A stretch of DNA of 64,000 nucleotides from CAVXNB01 sp963763085 (GTDB taxonomy: Bacteria > Actinomycetota > Acidimicrobiia > Acidimicrobiales > Bog-793): NCBI GenBank assembly GCA_963763085.1, contig CAVXNB010000002.1:1-64000 (forward strand), read 5' to 3'. The position numbers and the translations under genes are program-made. Of this stretch, positions 9,665 to 17,875 are shown piece by piece. The notes beneath the pieces are model-generated. The model was not told the origin of the DNA. It made no database searches and worked only from the letters and a program-made list of their open reading frames with translations. Every line of letters begins with the position of its first letter. The first letter of the stretch is position 1.

Positions 9665-10597
9665 ATGAAGGTCGCGCTCGTGCTCGGGGCCGGGGGACTC
9701 GTCGGCACCGCCCATCATGCCGGGGTCCTGTACGCGCTCGAGCGCGAGCTCGGTTTCACGCACGCCGATGCCGACGTCGTGATCGGCACGTCCGCCGGCA
9801 GTGCCATTGGGGCCTACCTCCGGACCGGATGGACGTCCGAGGGCCTCATGGGTCGGGCGCGGGACCTTGTCGAAGCGGCCCCCAGCCCTGTTGCGAGCAA
9901 TCCGCTCCGGGTCGCCCGTCACGCCGTCGGCTCGGCCTACGTCCTCGCCAGGACCGCCGTTCGAGTGCCCTCCCTGCTGTCGATACCGCCGACCGGCTTG
10001 TTGCGGCGTGCCTTTCCCGCCGGCCTGGTCACCATCGGCGAAGGGCTGTCCATCCTCGACCGGGAGCTGCCCCGGCGATGGCCGGACGCCGGCTTGTGGC
10101 TAACCGCCTACGACCTGGTGCACCGCCGGCGGGTTGTGCTCAGCGCCCGTCCGGCGCCGTATCTCGCCTTGCCGGAAGCCGTCCGAGCTTCGTGCGCGAT
10201 CCCGGGCGTCTACGCCCCGGTGCACGTAGGAGACACAATCCTCGTCGATGGTGGCGTCTGGTCCTTCACGAACCTCGACCTGGCACTCGCCGCCGGCTGC
10301 GACGTGGCCGTCTGCGTCGCGCCGCTGGTGTACGACCCCGAGCAGCCGCCATCGCTGTCGGGGCGCACCTTGCGCCATTTCACGACGCGCTGGCTCGCTC
10401 GGGAGGTGGCCGCCGCCCGTCGCGGTGGTCTCCGGGTCGTGGTGGTCGCGCCGGGGCCTGATTCGATCGGGATCCACGGCCTCAACCTGATGCGGGGGCA
10501 CAGTCTCGAACAGGTCGCGGAGGTCGCTTATCACGAGACGTGCCGCTGGCTGCGCCGGCCGGAGATGGCGTCGGGGCTGCTCGAAGCCGCCGCCTGA
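9665..10597 (+). CDS. patatin-like phospholipase family protein
   Basis: Predicted serine lipid acyl hydrolase, 310 aa. The N-terminus MKVALVLGAGGLVGTAHHAG has the glycine-rich oxyanion loop. The nucleophile elbow GTSAG (GxSxG) is at about residues 41-45, and the catalytic Asp is in VDGGVW near residue 195, completing the Ser-Asp dyad. SCAIPGVYAPVHVGDTILVD matches the usual region before the Asp. No signal peptide is seen, so a cytoplasmic or membrane-peripheral site is likely. The ATG at 9665 sits right at the first strand of the fold, which decides the start. The last codons are duplicated just past the stop (see the repeat at 10576). Confidence -1.
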   Translation: MKVALVLGAGGLVGTAHHAGVLYALERELGFTHADADVVIGTSAGSAIGAYLRTGWTSEGLMGRARDLVEAAPSPVASNPLRVARHAVGSAYVLARTAVRVPSLLSIPPTGLLRRAFPAGLVTIGEGLSILDRELPRRWPDAGLWLTAYDLVHRRRVVLSARPAPYLALPEAVRASCAIPGVYAPVHVGDTILVDGGVWSFTNLDLALAAGCDVAVCVAPLVYDPEQPPSLSGRTLRHFTTRWLAREVAAARRGGLRVVVVAPGPDSIGIHGLNLMRGHSLEQVAEVAYHETCRWLRRPEMASGLLEAAA

Positions 10598-10623
10598 GCC
10601 GCGGCGCTGCTCGAAGCCGCCGC
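10576..10623. repeat. 30-bp-period tandem duplication across the patatin stop codon
   Basis: GCTGCTCGAAGCCGCCGC occurs at 10576-10593 and again at 10606-10623, so the patatin C-terminal codons and the stop region are partly repeated downstream. Replication slippage is the simple explanation. Confidence -1.
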
Positions 10624-10644
10624 TTGCGCGACGGCGCTCGACCC

Positions 10645-11319
10645 TCAGGGCCGGGGCAGCACGCCGAGCACGAGCTTGGGGGCCTGGCCCCGGCGCGGTG
10701 CGCCGAGGCCGATGACGAGATACCTGGGAGGCCCGCCGATCGCTCTCGCGACGGCGTCGCTCCCGAGGGCGGCACCGCGGGCCCTCGCCCTTGCTTCGAT
10801 GATCCGTTCGTCGACCACGGGCAGCTGGTGCCTGCGGCCGCCGAGCCCGAATTGGCACCACGTGCCCTTCGCGTCCGAGGCGAAGACCGGCGCCCGGTCG
10901 GGCGCGACCACGGCGACCGAGGGGCGCGAGCCGTCGAGATCCTCGTACGAGATCGAGGGACCGAGCGAGCCGAGCAGAGGACGCTTGGGATCCGACGGGA
11001 GCAGCTCCTGCAGAATCCGGCGGACCGCGCGCCGCCGCGGCGTACCGACGCGGGCAGGAGCCTGGCGGAGCATGACCGCTTCCGGGCGCCCCGGGTCGGG
11101 CGGCTCGTCGTCGCCGGCCAACTCGATCTCAACGATGTCGAGCTCCGGGGTGTCCTCGAGGTGAGCGGGTTCGCGGTCGCCCTCGGACGCGCCGTCTCCA
11201 CCGCCCGCCGTCCTTGCCGGCGCCGGCCAGCCCGACGCGCGGTTGCGGACCAGGGCACCGGTTGCGACATCGACCGCCACCCATTCCATGCCCTGCGCGA
11301 GCAGCAGGCATCGGATCAC
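10645..11319 (-). CDS. hypothetical protein
   Basis: Unrecognised 224-aa protein downstream of, and on the same strand as, the DUF255 gene (gap about 75 bp), so probably co-transcribed. The likely start is GTG 11319 (VIRCLLLAQGMEWVAVDVA), with ATG 11289 as an alternative. It contains LDIVEIELAGDDEPPDPGRP, then RRILQELLPSDPKRPLLGSL and ISYEDLDGSRPSVAVVAPD, and ends with RYLVIGLGAPRRGQAPKLVL. No transmembrane segment or signal peptide is visible. It is convergent with the patatin gene. Confidence -1.
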   Translation of the reverse strand: MIRCLLLAQGMEWVAVDVATGALVRNRASGWPAPARTAGGGDGASEGDREPAHLEDTPELDIVEIELAGDDEPPDPGRPEAVMLRQAPARVGTPRRRAVRRILQELLPSDPKRPLLGSLGPSISYEDLDGSRPSVAVVAPDRAPVFASDAKGTWCQFGLGGRRHQLPVVDERIIEARARARGAALGSDAVARAIGGPPRYLVIGLGAPRRGQAPKLVLGVLPRP

Positions 11320-11393
11320 CTGGCCGGGCCGGTCTGCACGAGCCGCCCCCGGTCGCCGGCGGCGCCGCGGCGGGATCTTTACGCCGCGCGGTC

Positions 11394-13445
11394 TCAAGGG
11401 CCCCCTATCGCGTCGTCGAGCGCGGCCAACAAATCGTCGACGTTGTCGACGGGAGCCAGGCACGCCCCGCGCCGGCAGACGTAGGCGAAGCCGTCCGCGC
11501 GACCTTCGAGCAGGGGACTCGCGGGCTCGGGAACCTCCCCGTCGGCGGCGATCGCGGCGATCGCGGCGCTCTCGGACGACCGCCAGGCCAGTACGGCTCC
11601 GGGGAGGAAGCGACGGCGAGCTGCCTGGAGAAGATCGGCGCGGTCGCCGGTGACGACGATCTCGACCGGCCCGTGCTCGAGCAGCGCCGCCCCGAGGAGC
11701 AGTTCCGGGAACGCGGATGGGGCGCTGGCGGGTGCGGCGCCGGCGGCTTCGACGATCCGGGCGGCCGCCTGTTCGAGCTCGGCGTCCCCGACGAGGGCGC
11801 CGAGGCGGGCGAGGGCGATCGCGGCAACCGACCCCGCCGCCGGCGTCACGCCGTCGTAGTTGTCACGCGGCCGCACCACCAGTGGCGGCACGTCGACTCC
11901 GTTTGTGAACAGGCCGCCGCCCTCGTCGTCGGCGAAGAGCGCGAGGAGCTGGCGGGCGACGCCGACGCTCTCGGCGGTCCAACGAGGGTCGCCGGTGAGC
12001 TCGCCGAGTCGTGTAAGGCAGTCGACGAGCCAGGCGTAGTCGGCCGCGTAGCCCGGAAGGCTCGCCCGTCCCCTGCACCACGAGCGGAGGACCCGCCCGT
12101 CGGCTCGACGCAGGTGATCGAGCAGGAACGTGGCGATCCGGTCCGCCGCCTCCGCCCAGTCCGCCCTGCCGGTCGCAGCCGCCGCCTCCACGAGGGTCGA
12201 GCACATCATCGCGTTCCACTCCGTGATGATCTTGTCGTCCAGTCCGGGGTGGACCCGGGTGGCCCGCGCGGCCAGGAGTTGAAGGCGGGCCGTTTCGATT
12301 CGGGAAGGGCGGAGAAGGTCGCCGCGTCGCGCGCGGTGCAGCACCGTCCGACCCTCGAAGTTCCCTCCTGGCACGACGCCGTACCAGGCGGCTGCCTCGC
12401 TGGCGAGCTCGGCGCCGAGCACCGAGGTCATCTCCTCGTGGGTCCAGACGTAGTAGCGGCCCTCCTCGCCCTCGGAGTCCGCGTCCTCGGCGGAGTAGAG
12501 GCCGCCGGCGGGGTCGCGCAGCTCGCGCAGGACGTAGGAGAGGGTCTCGTCGAGCACCTGCAGCCAGCGCGGGTCACCGCTCACCTGCCAGGCGTGCAGG
12601 TAGACGCGGGCGATGAGTGCCTGGTCGTAGAGCATCTTTTCGAAATGGGGCACGTCCCAGTGCTCGTCGACCGAGTACCGGGCGAACCCGCCCCCGAGCT
12701 GGTCGTAGATGCCGCCGGAGGCCATCGCCTCGAGCGTGCGCTCGACGATCTCGAGCGAGGTCGCATCGCCGTCCCGGACGTGGACCCGCAGCAGGAGGTC
12801 GAGCAGCAGAGGCTGGGGAAACTTCGGAGCGGAGCCGAAGCCGCCGTCCCGTGCGTCGAAGATCGACGCCAGCCGTTCGGCGGCTTCCTTCTGCAGCAGG
12901 TCCGCCCGAGGGACCACCTGCTCGAGGGAGGACGGGGCCGGCGGTCCAAGGCGATTCGCGACCACTTCCGCCAATGAGCGCCCCTGCGCGGCCAGCTCGT
13001 CGCGCCGAGAGTCCCACGCCTCGATGACCGCTTCGAGCACTTGGCGGAACGCCGGCATGCCGTGCCGGGCCCGATCGGGGAAGTACGTCCCGGCAAGAAA
13101 CGGGAGTCCGTCCGGAGTGGCGAAAACGCTCATCGGCCAACCGCCCCGGCCGCTGGCGGCCTGCACGGCTTCCATGTAGACGGCGTCGACATCGGGTCGC
13201 TCCTCCCGATCGACTTTCACGCTCACGAAGTGCCGATTCATAACCTCGGCTATGTCGGGGTCGGCGAAGGACTCGTGACCCATGACATGGCACCAGTGGC
13301 ATGCCGAATATCCGATCGACAGGAAGAGCGGCCGCCCAAGCTCCTTCGCGCTCGCGAGCGCCTCCTCGCCCCACGGGTACCAGTCGACGGGGTCGTTCGC
13401 GTGTTGGCGCAGGTAGGGGCTGGTTTCGTTGCCGAGGTGGTTCAC
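11394..13445 (-). CDS. thioredoxin-domain protein, DUF255/YyaL (SSP411) family
   Basis: 683-aa protein of the YyaL/SSP411 family, whose cellular role is not established. The N-terminus reads NETSPYLRQHANDPVDWYPW, then FLSIGYSACHWCHVMGHESF, with the CxxC-like CHWC at the thioredoxin active-site position. VKVDREERPDVDAVYM and GGWPMSVFATPDG follow, all hallmarks of the family. The remainder is an (alpha/alpha)6-barrel-like domain (GGIYDQLGGGFARYSVDEHW, HFEKMLYDQA) resembling sugar epimerase and glucosidase folds. The GTG start at 13445 is divergent from the SDR gene at 13509, leaving 63 bp for both promoters. Confidence -1.
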   Translation of the reverse strand: MNHLGNETSPYLRQHANDPVDWYPWGEEALASAKELGRPLFLSIGYSACHWCHVMGHESFADPDIAEVMNRHFVSVKVDREERPDVDAVYMEAVQAASGRGGWPMSVFATPDGLPFLAGTYFPDRARHGMPAFRQVLEAVIEAWDSRRDELAAQGRSLAEVVANRLGPPAPSSLEQVVPRADLLQKEAAERLASIFDARDGGFGSAPKFPQPLLLDLLLRVHVRDGDATSLEIVERTLEAMASGGIYDQLGGGFARYSVDEHWDVPHFEKMLYDQALIARVYLHAWQVSGDPRWLQVLDETLSYVLRELRDPAGGLYSAEDADSEGEEGRYYVWTHEEMTSVLGAELASEAAAWYGVVPGGNFEGRTVLHRARRGDLLRPSRIETARLQLLAARATRVHPGLDDKIITEWNAMMCSTLVEAAAATGRADWAEAADRIATFLLDHLRRADGRVLRSWCRGRASLPGYAADYAWLVDCLTRLGELTGDPRWTAESVGVARQLLALFADDEGGGLFTNGVDVPPLVVRPRDNYDGVTPAAGSVAAIALARLGALVGDAELEQAAARIVEAAGAAPASAPSAFPELLLGAALLEHGPVEIVVTGDRADLLQAARRRFLPGAVLAWRSSESAAIAAIAADGEVPEPASPLLEGRADGFAYVCRRGACLAPVDNVDDLLAALDDAIGGP

Positions 13446-13494
13446 GGCTGCGCCGTGTCGGGCAGGGATCGGGAGGCGTCCACCCCTGGGAATC

Positions 13495-13500
13495 TATGGT
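13495..13500 (+). promoter_or_regulatory. -10 element TATGGT, leaderless promoter of the SDR gene
   Basis: TATGGT ends 8 bp before the ATG at 13509. The expected transcript start coincides with the start codon, and no Shine-Dalgarno sequence is present. Inference from spacing. Confidence -1.
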
Positions 13501-13508
13501 CTTTGGCC

Positions 13509-14270
13509 ATGGATCTCGGTCTCGGAGGCAAGGTGGCGCTCGTGACGGGCGCGTCACGGGGGATCGGCAAGGCGATCGCGACGCGTTTCGCAGAGGCCGG
13601 AGCAAGGGTCATGATCTCTTCGCGCAAGGCCGATGCACTCGAGGAGGCCGCCGCATCCATCGACGGTGATGTCGCCTGGTTCGTTGCGAACGCCGGGGAC
13701 CGGGACGCGGCCGCCGGGTGCGTGCAGGCCACCGTGGAACGACTGGGCGGCCTCGACATCCTCGTCAACAACGCCGCGACGAGCCCGTACTTCGGTCCGC
13801 TCATGGGGCTCGACGAAGGCCGCGCGGCCAAGACGGTGCAGGTGAACCTCGACGCCGTGCTCGTCTGGACGCAGCTGGCCTGGCGGGCGGCGATGGCCGA
13901 GCGCGGCGGCAGCGTGATCAACATGGCCTCGATCGGCGGGCTGGTGGTCGAGCCGTCGATCGGCTGGTACAACGTCACCAAGGCAGGCGTCATCCACCTC
14001 ACCCACCACCTCGCCGTCGAGCTCGGTCCCTCGGTAAGAGTGAACGCCCTCGCCCCGGGTCTCATCAAGACGGACCTCGCCCGCGCCCTTTGGGAGGCGG
14101 GTGAGGAGGAGATCGCAAGGCGCCTGCCGCTGAGGCGGCTGGGGGAGCCGGACGACGTTGCGAAGGCGGCTCTGTTTCTTGCTTCGGACGCGGCGAGCTG
14201 GATCACGGGGCAGACGCTCGTCGTCGACGGCGGGGCGATGGTCAACCCGACCGGCGGCCTCAGCGTCTGA
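13509..14270 (+). CDS. SDR family oxidoreductase (FabG-like)
   Basis: Classical short-chain dehydrogenase/reductase of 253 aa. The cofactor-binding turn is TGASRGIGKA at about residues 13-22. NNAAT is the NAG-type motif, INMASIGG holds the catalytic Ser region, and the YxxxK pair is in GWYNVTKAG. The C-terminus is ITGQTLVVDGGAM. An Arg after the first strands (ISSRKADAL) would favour NADP(H). It lies 80 bp upstream of the mycofactocin precursor on the same strand and may share its physiology, but a perfect TATAAT between them suggests separate transcription. The substrate is unknown. Confidence -1.
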   Translation: MDLGLGGKVALVTGASRGIGKAIATRFAEAGARVMISSRKADALEEAAASIDGDVAWFVANAGDRDAAAGCVQATVERLGGLDILVNNAATSPYFGPLMGLDEGRAAKTVQVNLDAVLVWTQLAWRAAMAERGGSVINMASIGGLVVEPSIGWYNVTKAGVIHLTHHLAVELGPSVRVNALAPGLIKTDLARALWEAGEEEIARRLPLRRLGEPDDVAKAALFLASDAASWITGQTLVVDGGAMVNPTGGLSV

Positions 14271-14285
14271 GCCAAACCCGCTGGA

Positions 14286-14291
14286 TATAAT
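14286..14291 (+). promoter_or_regulatory. -10 element TATAAT upstream of the mycofactocin operon
   Basis: A perfect TATAAT, rare in this GC-rich DNA, lies 58 bp before the mftA start. The -35 region is poor. It is the likely promoter for mftA and the tightly packed genes downstream. Confidence -1.
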
Positions 14292-14349
14292 CCCGTTCGA
14301 CCGCTGCCCGGTGCCCCTTCCGGGCCAACCGAAGCCGGAGGCGCGCCCG

Positions 14350-14537
14350 ATGCCGAGCAACGCGACGGAGCAGGACAGGTTCGTGGCCCCAGCGGAGCTG
14401 GGGCCGCAGTCGGCCGGCTCCGCCGGCTCCGCCGGCGCCGCTGACCACAATGGCCGGCGCCGGCCGGCGCCGAGCTCGTCGAGGAGGAGATCCTCGTCGA
14501 GGAGATCTCCATCGACGGCATGTGCGGGGTGTACTGA
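14350..14537 (+). CDS. mftA: mycofactocin precursor peptide MftA, with an apparent frameshift
   Basis: Ribosomal precursor of the redox cofactor mycofactocin. Frame 3 from 14472 to the stop at 14535-14537 reads ELVEEEILVEEISIDGMCGV followed by Tyr. This carries the family's invariant C-terminal IDGMCGVY, whose last Val-Tyr is converted by MftC. That frame has no start codon: it is closed by TGA at 14442-14444. The ATG at 14350 opens the frame MPSNATEQDRFVAPAELGPQ, which runs past the same point. The two join if one base is missing (or two are extra) in the repeat GGCCGGCGCCGGCCGGCGCC at about 14453-14472. The gene ends 6 bp before the next start codon, as usual for mftA-mftB. Confidence -1.
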
Positions 14538-14543
14538 GCCCCG

Positions 14544-15857
14544 GTGGCCGCTCGCGAGACGGCGGCGTCGCCTCGGTCTTCGACCGTGTTCGCAACGTCG
14601 CTCGCAGCTGAACTCGATCCACAGGAGTCGTTGCGCGACGAACCGTTCGGGGCCCTCGCGTACAACTTCGGCACGCGCCGGCTGAGGTTCTTCCGGCCCC
14701 GGTCGAGTGCGACGACGCGGCTCGCCGACCAGCTGCAATACGGCCTTCACGCCCCGATCTGTCTCACCTGGGAGGTCACGTACGGTTGCAACCTCGCCTG
14801 CGTCCACTGCCTGTCGAGCTCGGGGCGCCGTGACCCCCGTGAGCTCTCGACCGCTGAAGCTGTCCGGTTTCTCGACGAGCTGGCGGAGATGCAGGTGTTC
14901 TACGTCAACGTCGGCGGGGGCGAGCCCCTGCTGAGGCCGGACTTCTTCGACCTGCTCGACCACGCCTCCCGTGCCAGAGTGGGCGTGAAGTTCTCCACCA
15001 ACGGGACCTTGATCACCCCTGCGAGGGCGCGCAGGTTGGCGTCGATGGACTACCTCGACGTGCAGCTGAGCGTCGACGGAGCTCGACCCGAGTCGAACGA
15101 CCCCGTGCGGGGCAGCGGTTCGTTCGACGCGGCGGTGACGGCCATGGGGAGGCTGGCTGAGGCTGGCTTCGTAGGGTTCAAGCTGAGCGCCGTCGTAACT
15201 CGACTCAACGCCGGCGAGCTCGGTGATCTCCTCGCACTCGCCTCTCGCTACGGTGCCCAGCTCCGCCTCGCCCGCCTGCGTCCCGCCGGTAGGGGCGCCG
15301 ACACGTGGCACGAGCTGCGCCCGACCGCTCAACAGCTCGTGGACGTGCACCGGTTCCTGGTGGATCATCCGGAGGTCCTGACCGGAGACTCGTTCTTCCA
15401 TCTCGGTGCACTCGGTGAGCCGATCGCCGGGCTCAACCTGTGCGGGGCGGGCAGGGTCGTCTGCCTGGTCGACCCGGTGGGCGACGTGTACGCGTGCCCG
15501 TTCGTCATGCACCCTGAGTTTCGTGCCGGCAGCGTGCGGGAGCCGGGCGGTTTCGCGGGCGTCTGGCGCGACTCGACGCTGTTCAGGGACCTGCGCGAGC
15601 CGGCGGTCGGCGGCGCCTGCGCCGCGTGCGGGGCGTTCGACTCATGCCACGGAGGTTGCATGGCGGCGAAGTTCTTCACCGGTCTTCCCCTCGACGGGCC
15701 GGACCCCGAATGCGTTCTGGGGCACGGCGAGAGAGCGTTGGCGCTGGTCGGCGCAGGCACGGCGCCGAGCCCCGGCGCTGGCCATTCCAAGCCAGCCTCC
15801 CGGCCCGCCGCTGGGCGCGGGGGAGTCCGGGTCGCCCTCGGCGCAAGGCGGCGGTGA
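14544..15857 (+). CDS. mftC: fused MftB (truncated)-MftC mycofactocin radical SAM maturase
   Basis: One 437-aa frame from GTG 14544. Residues 20-50 (LDPQESLRDEPFGALAYNFG, then TRRLRFF) match the N-terminal strands of MftB, the precursor-binding chaperone. From about residue 60 the frame is MftC: YGLHAPICLTWEVTYGCNLA holds the Cys82-x3-Cys86-x2-Cys89 cluster site, followed by LSSSGRRDPRELSTAEAVRF and FYVNVGGGEPLLRPDFF. The SPASM region (CGAGRVVCLVDPVGDVYACP, then CAACGAFDSCHGGCM) binds auxiliary clusters. MftC decarboxylates and cyclises the precursor Val-Tyr end. The usual helical half of MftB, about 50 residues, is absent. The C-terminal tail is low-complexity. The gene overlaps the next by GTGA. 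Confidence -1.
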   Translation: MAARETAASPRSSTVFATSLAAELDPQESLRDEPFGALAYNFGTRRLRFFRPRSSATTRLADQLQYGLHAPICLTWEVTYGCNLACVHCLSSSGRRDPRELSTAEAVRFLDELAEMQVFYVNVGGGEPLLRPDFFDLLDHASRARVGVKFSTNGTLITPARARRLASMDYLDVQLSVDGARPESNDPVRGSGSFDAAVTAMGRLAEAGFVGFKLSAVVTRLNAGELGDLLALASRYGAQLRLARLRPAGRGADTWHELRPTAQQLVDVHRFLVDHPEVLTGDSFFHLGALGEPIAGLNLCGAGRVVCLVDPVGDVYACPFVMHPEFRAGSVREPGGFAGVWRDSTLFRDLREPAVGGACAACGAFDSCHGGCMAAKFFTGLPLDGPDPECVLGHGERALALVGAGTAPSPGAGHSKPASRPAAGRGGVRVALGARRR

Positions 15858-17875
15858 CCCGACTGGTCGAACCGGTCCGGCTGGGGGGCCGGGAGGCCCG
15901 GACCCGCCTCGTGTTCGGCCCGCACGAGACCAACCTCGCGAAGCGCCGGGCGCTGTCTGATCGGCACGTCGCCTACTACCGGGCACGCGCGGCCGGCGGC
16001 GCGGGCGTGATCGTCGTCGAGGAGGCGTCGGTCGACGACTCCGACTGGCCGTACGAACGGGCGCCGCTCGCCGCCCACGCCGCCGAGGGCTGGTCGCGCA
16101 TCTCCGTCGCCTGCCAGGACGAGGGTGCGCTGGTGATCGCCGCCCTCGGCCACGCCGGCGGGCAGGGGTCGAGCGCCTATCACCAGCGCTGCCTGCTCGG
16201 CCCCTCCGGGGTGCCCGACGTGGAGACGCGGGAAGTTCCCAAGGCGATGGAGGACGAGGACGTCGAGAGCCTGGTCGCCGCCTTCCACGGCGCGGCGGGC
16301 GCCGCCGTCGCAGCCGGATGCGACGGCGTCGAGCTGAACGCAGGTCAGTACAGCCTTCTCCGGCAATTCTGCTCCGGCCTGACCAACCTCCGCAGCGACG
16401 AGCTCGGCGTCTGCCGGGCCGAGCTCGTTCGGCGTGTGATCCGGGCCACCCGGGAGGCCGTCGACCGTGTCGCCACCGGTGCAATTGTCGGCCTGAGGCT
16501 GTCCTGTGACGAGCTCGCCCCCTGGGCGGGGATAGTGCCGGAGGCCGCCGCCGAGCTCGCCGGGACGTTCGCGACCCTGGGGCTCGACTACGTCTGCGTC
16601 GTGCGGGGCTCCGCGTTCGGGACCTCGGCCACGCGCCCGGACGGTCATGTCGAGCCGGGCTTCAACCGCGGCACTGCAGCAGCCGTCCGCCCCGCCCTCC
16701 CGGTCGGGGTCTCGCTGGTCGCGCAGGGCTCCATCGTCGATGTCGCGCTCGCCGAGGACCTCCTAGCCCGCGGCGAAGCCGATCTGGTCGAGATGACCCG
16801 CGCCCAGATCGCCGATCCGCTGCTCGGCAACAAGGTGGCGAGCGGCGAGGCCGCCCGAATCCGTCCCTGTGTCCTCTGCAATCAGACCTGTCGCGTCCGC
16901 GATGTCCGCAACCCCATCGTGACCTGCATCGGTGAGCCGCGTTCAGGCCACGAGACCACCGATCCGCCCGCCGACCCGCCGGCGCCTGCTCCGGCCGGCG
17001 GCGCCCCGGCCACGGCCGCCCCCCTCGCCACCGCACAGCGAACAGGACTCCTCGTCATCGGCGGCGGCCCGGCCGGACTGGAGTGCGCCCGCGTTGCGGC
17101 GTCCGCCGGCCAAGAGGTCACGCTTCTCGAGCGCGGCGATCGCCTCGGCGGGATGGTGCGGGTGGCCGCACGTGCTCCCGGGCGGGAGCGCTTGGAATTG
17201 CTAGTGGATTGGCTGGAATCGGAGTGCCGGGAGGCGGGCGTCCGTGTCCTGACCAGCCACGAGGTCACGCTCGAGGAGATCGACGGGCATGCCGGCCCGG
17301 TCGTGTACTGCACCGGCTCACGGCCCGGGCGCCGAACGTTCGAAGTGGCGCACGGCGTGGCGGTGGCGGCCGCAGCGGAGGTTCTGGCTGCCGAGCGCCG
17401 CATCGCCGAGCCACCTCCGAGCCCGGTGGTGGTGTGGGATCCGATCGGCGGACCGATCGGGGTCGGGGTAGCCGAGCTCCTGGCGACGCACGGTGCCGCC
17501 GTCACGCTCGTCACTCCCGACCATGTGCCCGGAGAGCAGCTGGCCCGTTCGGGCGACTTGGCCCCGTCGAACGTCCGCCTCCAGCAGCGAGGAGTCGAGC
17601 TCGTGCGTCGCAGCGTCCTCAGAGAGGTTGGACAGGCCGGCGCAACCGTCGAGGACCGGTTCAGCGGCGAGCGGCGCCTGATCGAGGCGTCGCTGTGCGT
17701 CGACGCCGGCTTCCTGCTTCCGGAGGACACCCTCTGGCGTGCGTCAGGCGCCCGCCTCCCGCGTGCGGGTGACGCGGTGGCGCCGCGGACTATCCACGAG
17801 GCGATCCTTGAAGGCAGGCGCGTCGCCCTTGCGCTCGTGCGTCCGGGAGCGCTCGCCGGCGCATCCGCCTCATGA
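15854..17875 (+). CDS. mycofactocin-associated FadH/OYE family oxidoreductase 1
   Basis: 673-aa flavoenzyme built like 2,4-dienoyl-CoA reductase. It has an N-terminal FMN-binding TIM barrel (RTRLVFGPHETNLA, AAGGAGVIVVEEASV, LGHAGGQGSSAYH). The 4Fe-4S motif is CVLCNQTC, with the fourth Cys in RNPIVTC. The C-terminal FAD/NAD domain starts LLVIGGGPAGLECARVAASA. GTG 15854 overlaps the mftC stop by 4 bases, so translation is coupled. Paired OYE/FadH enzymes are known neighbours of mycofactocin genes; the substrate is not established. An Ala/Pro-rich linker (PPADPPAPAPAGGAPATAAP) separates the barrel from the FAD domain. Role in the cell: probably electron transfer between a reduced carrier and an enone-type or unknown acceptor (inference). 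Confidence -1.
   Translation: MTRLVEPVRLGGREARTRLVFGPHETNLAKRRALSDRHVAYYRARAAGGAGVIVVEEASVDDSDWPYERAPLAAHAAEGWSRISVACQDEGALVIAALGHAGGQGSSAYHQRCLLGPSGVPDVETREVPKAMEDEDVESLVAAFHGAAGAAVAAGCDGVELNAGQYSLLRQFCSGLTNLRSDELGVCRAELVRRVIRATREAVDRVATGAIVGLRLSCDELAPWAGIVPEAAAELAGTFATLGLDYVCVVRGSAFGTSATRPDGHVEPGFNRGTAAAVRPALPVGVSLVAQGSIVDVALAEDLLARGEADLVEMTRAQIADPLLGNKVASGEAARIRPCVLCNQTCRVRDVRNPIVTCIGEPRSGHETTDPPADPPAPAPAGGAPATAAPLATAQRTGLLVIGGGPAGLECARVAASAGQEVTLLERGDRLGGMVRVAARAPGRERLELLVDWLESECREAGVRVLTSHEVTLEEIDGHAGPVVYCTGSRPGRRTFEVAHGVAVAAAAEVLAAERRIAEPPPSPVVVWDPIGGPIGVGVAELLATHGAAVTLVTPDHVPGEQLARSGDLAPSNVRLQQRGVELVRRSVLREVGQAGATVEDRFSGERRLIEASLCVDAGFLLPEDTLWRASGARLPRAGDAVAPRTIHEAILEGRRVALALVRPGALAGASAS

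Noticed and set aside
14350..14685. A 175-aa Ser/Arg-rich protein overlapping mftA and the start of mftBC
   Set aside because: It is the frame continuation of the mftA start past the shift. The MftA C-terminal motif and the MftB motif in the other frames are decisive.
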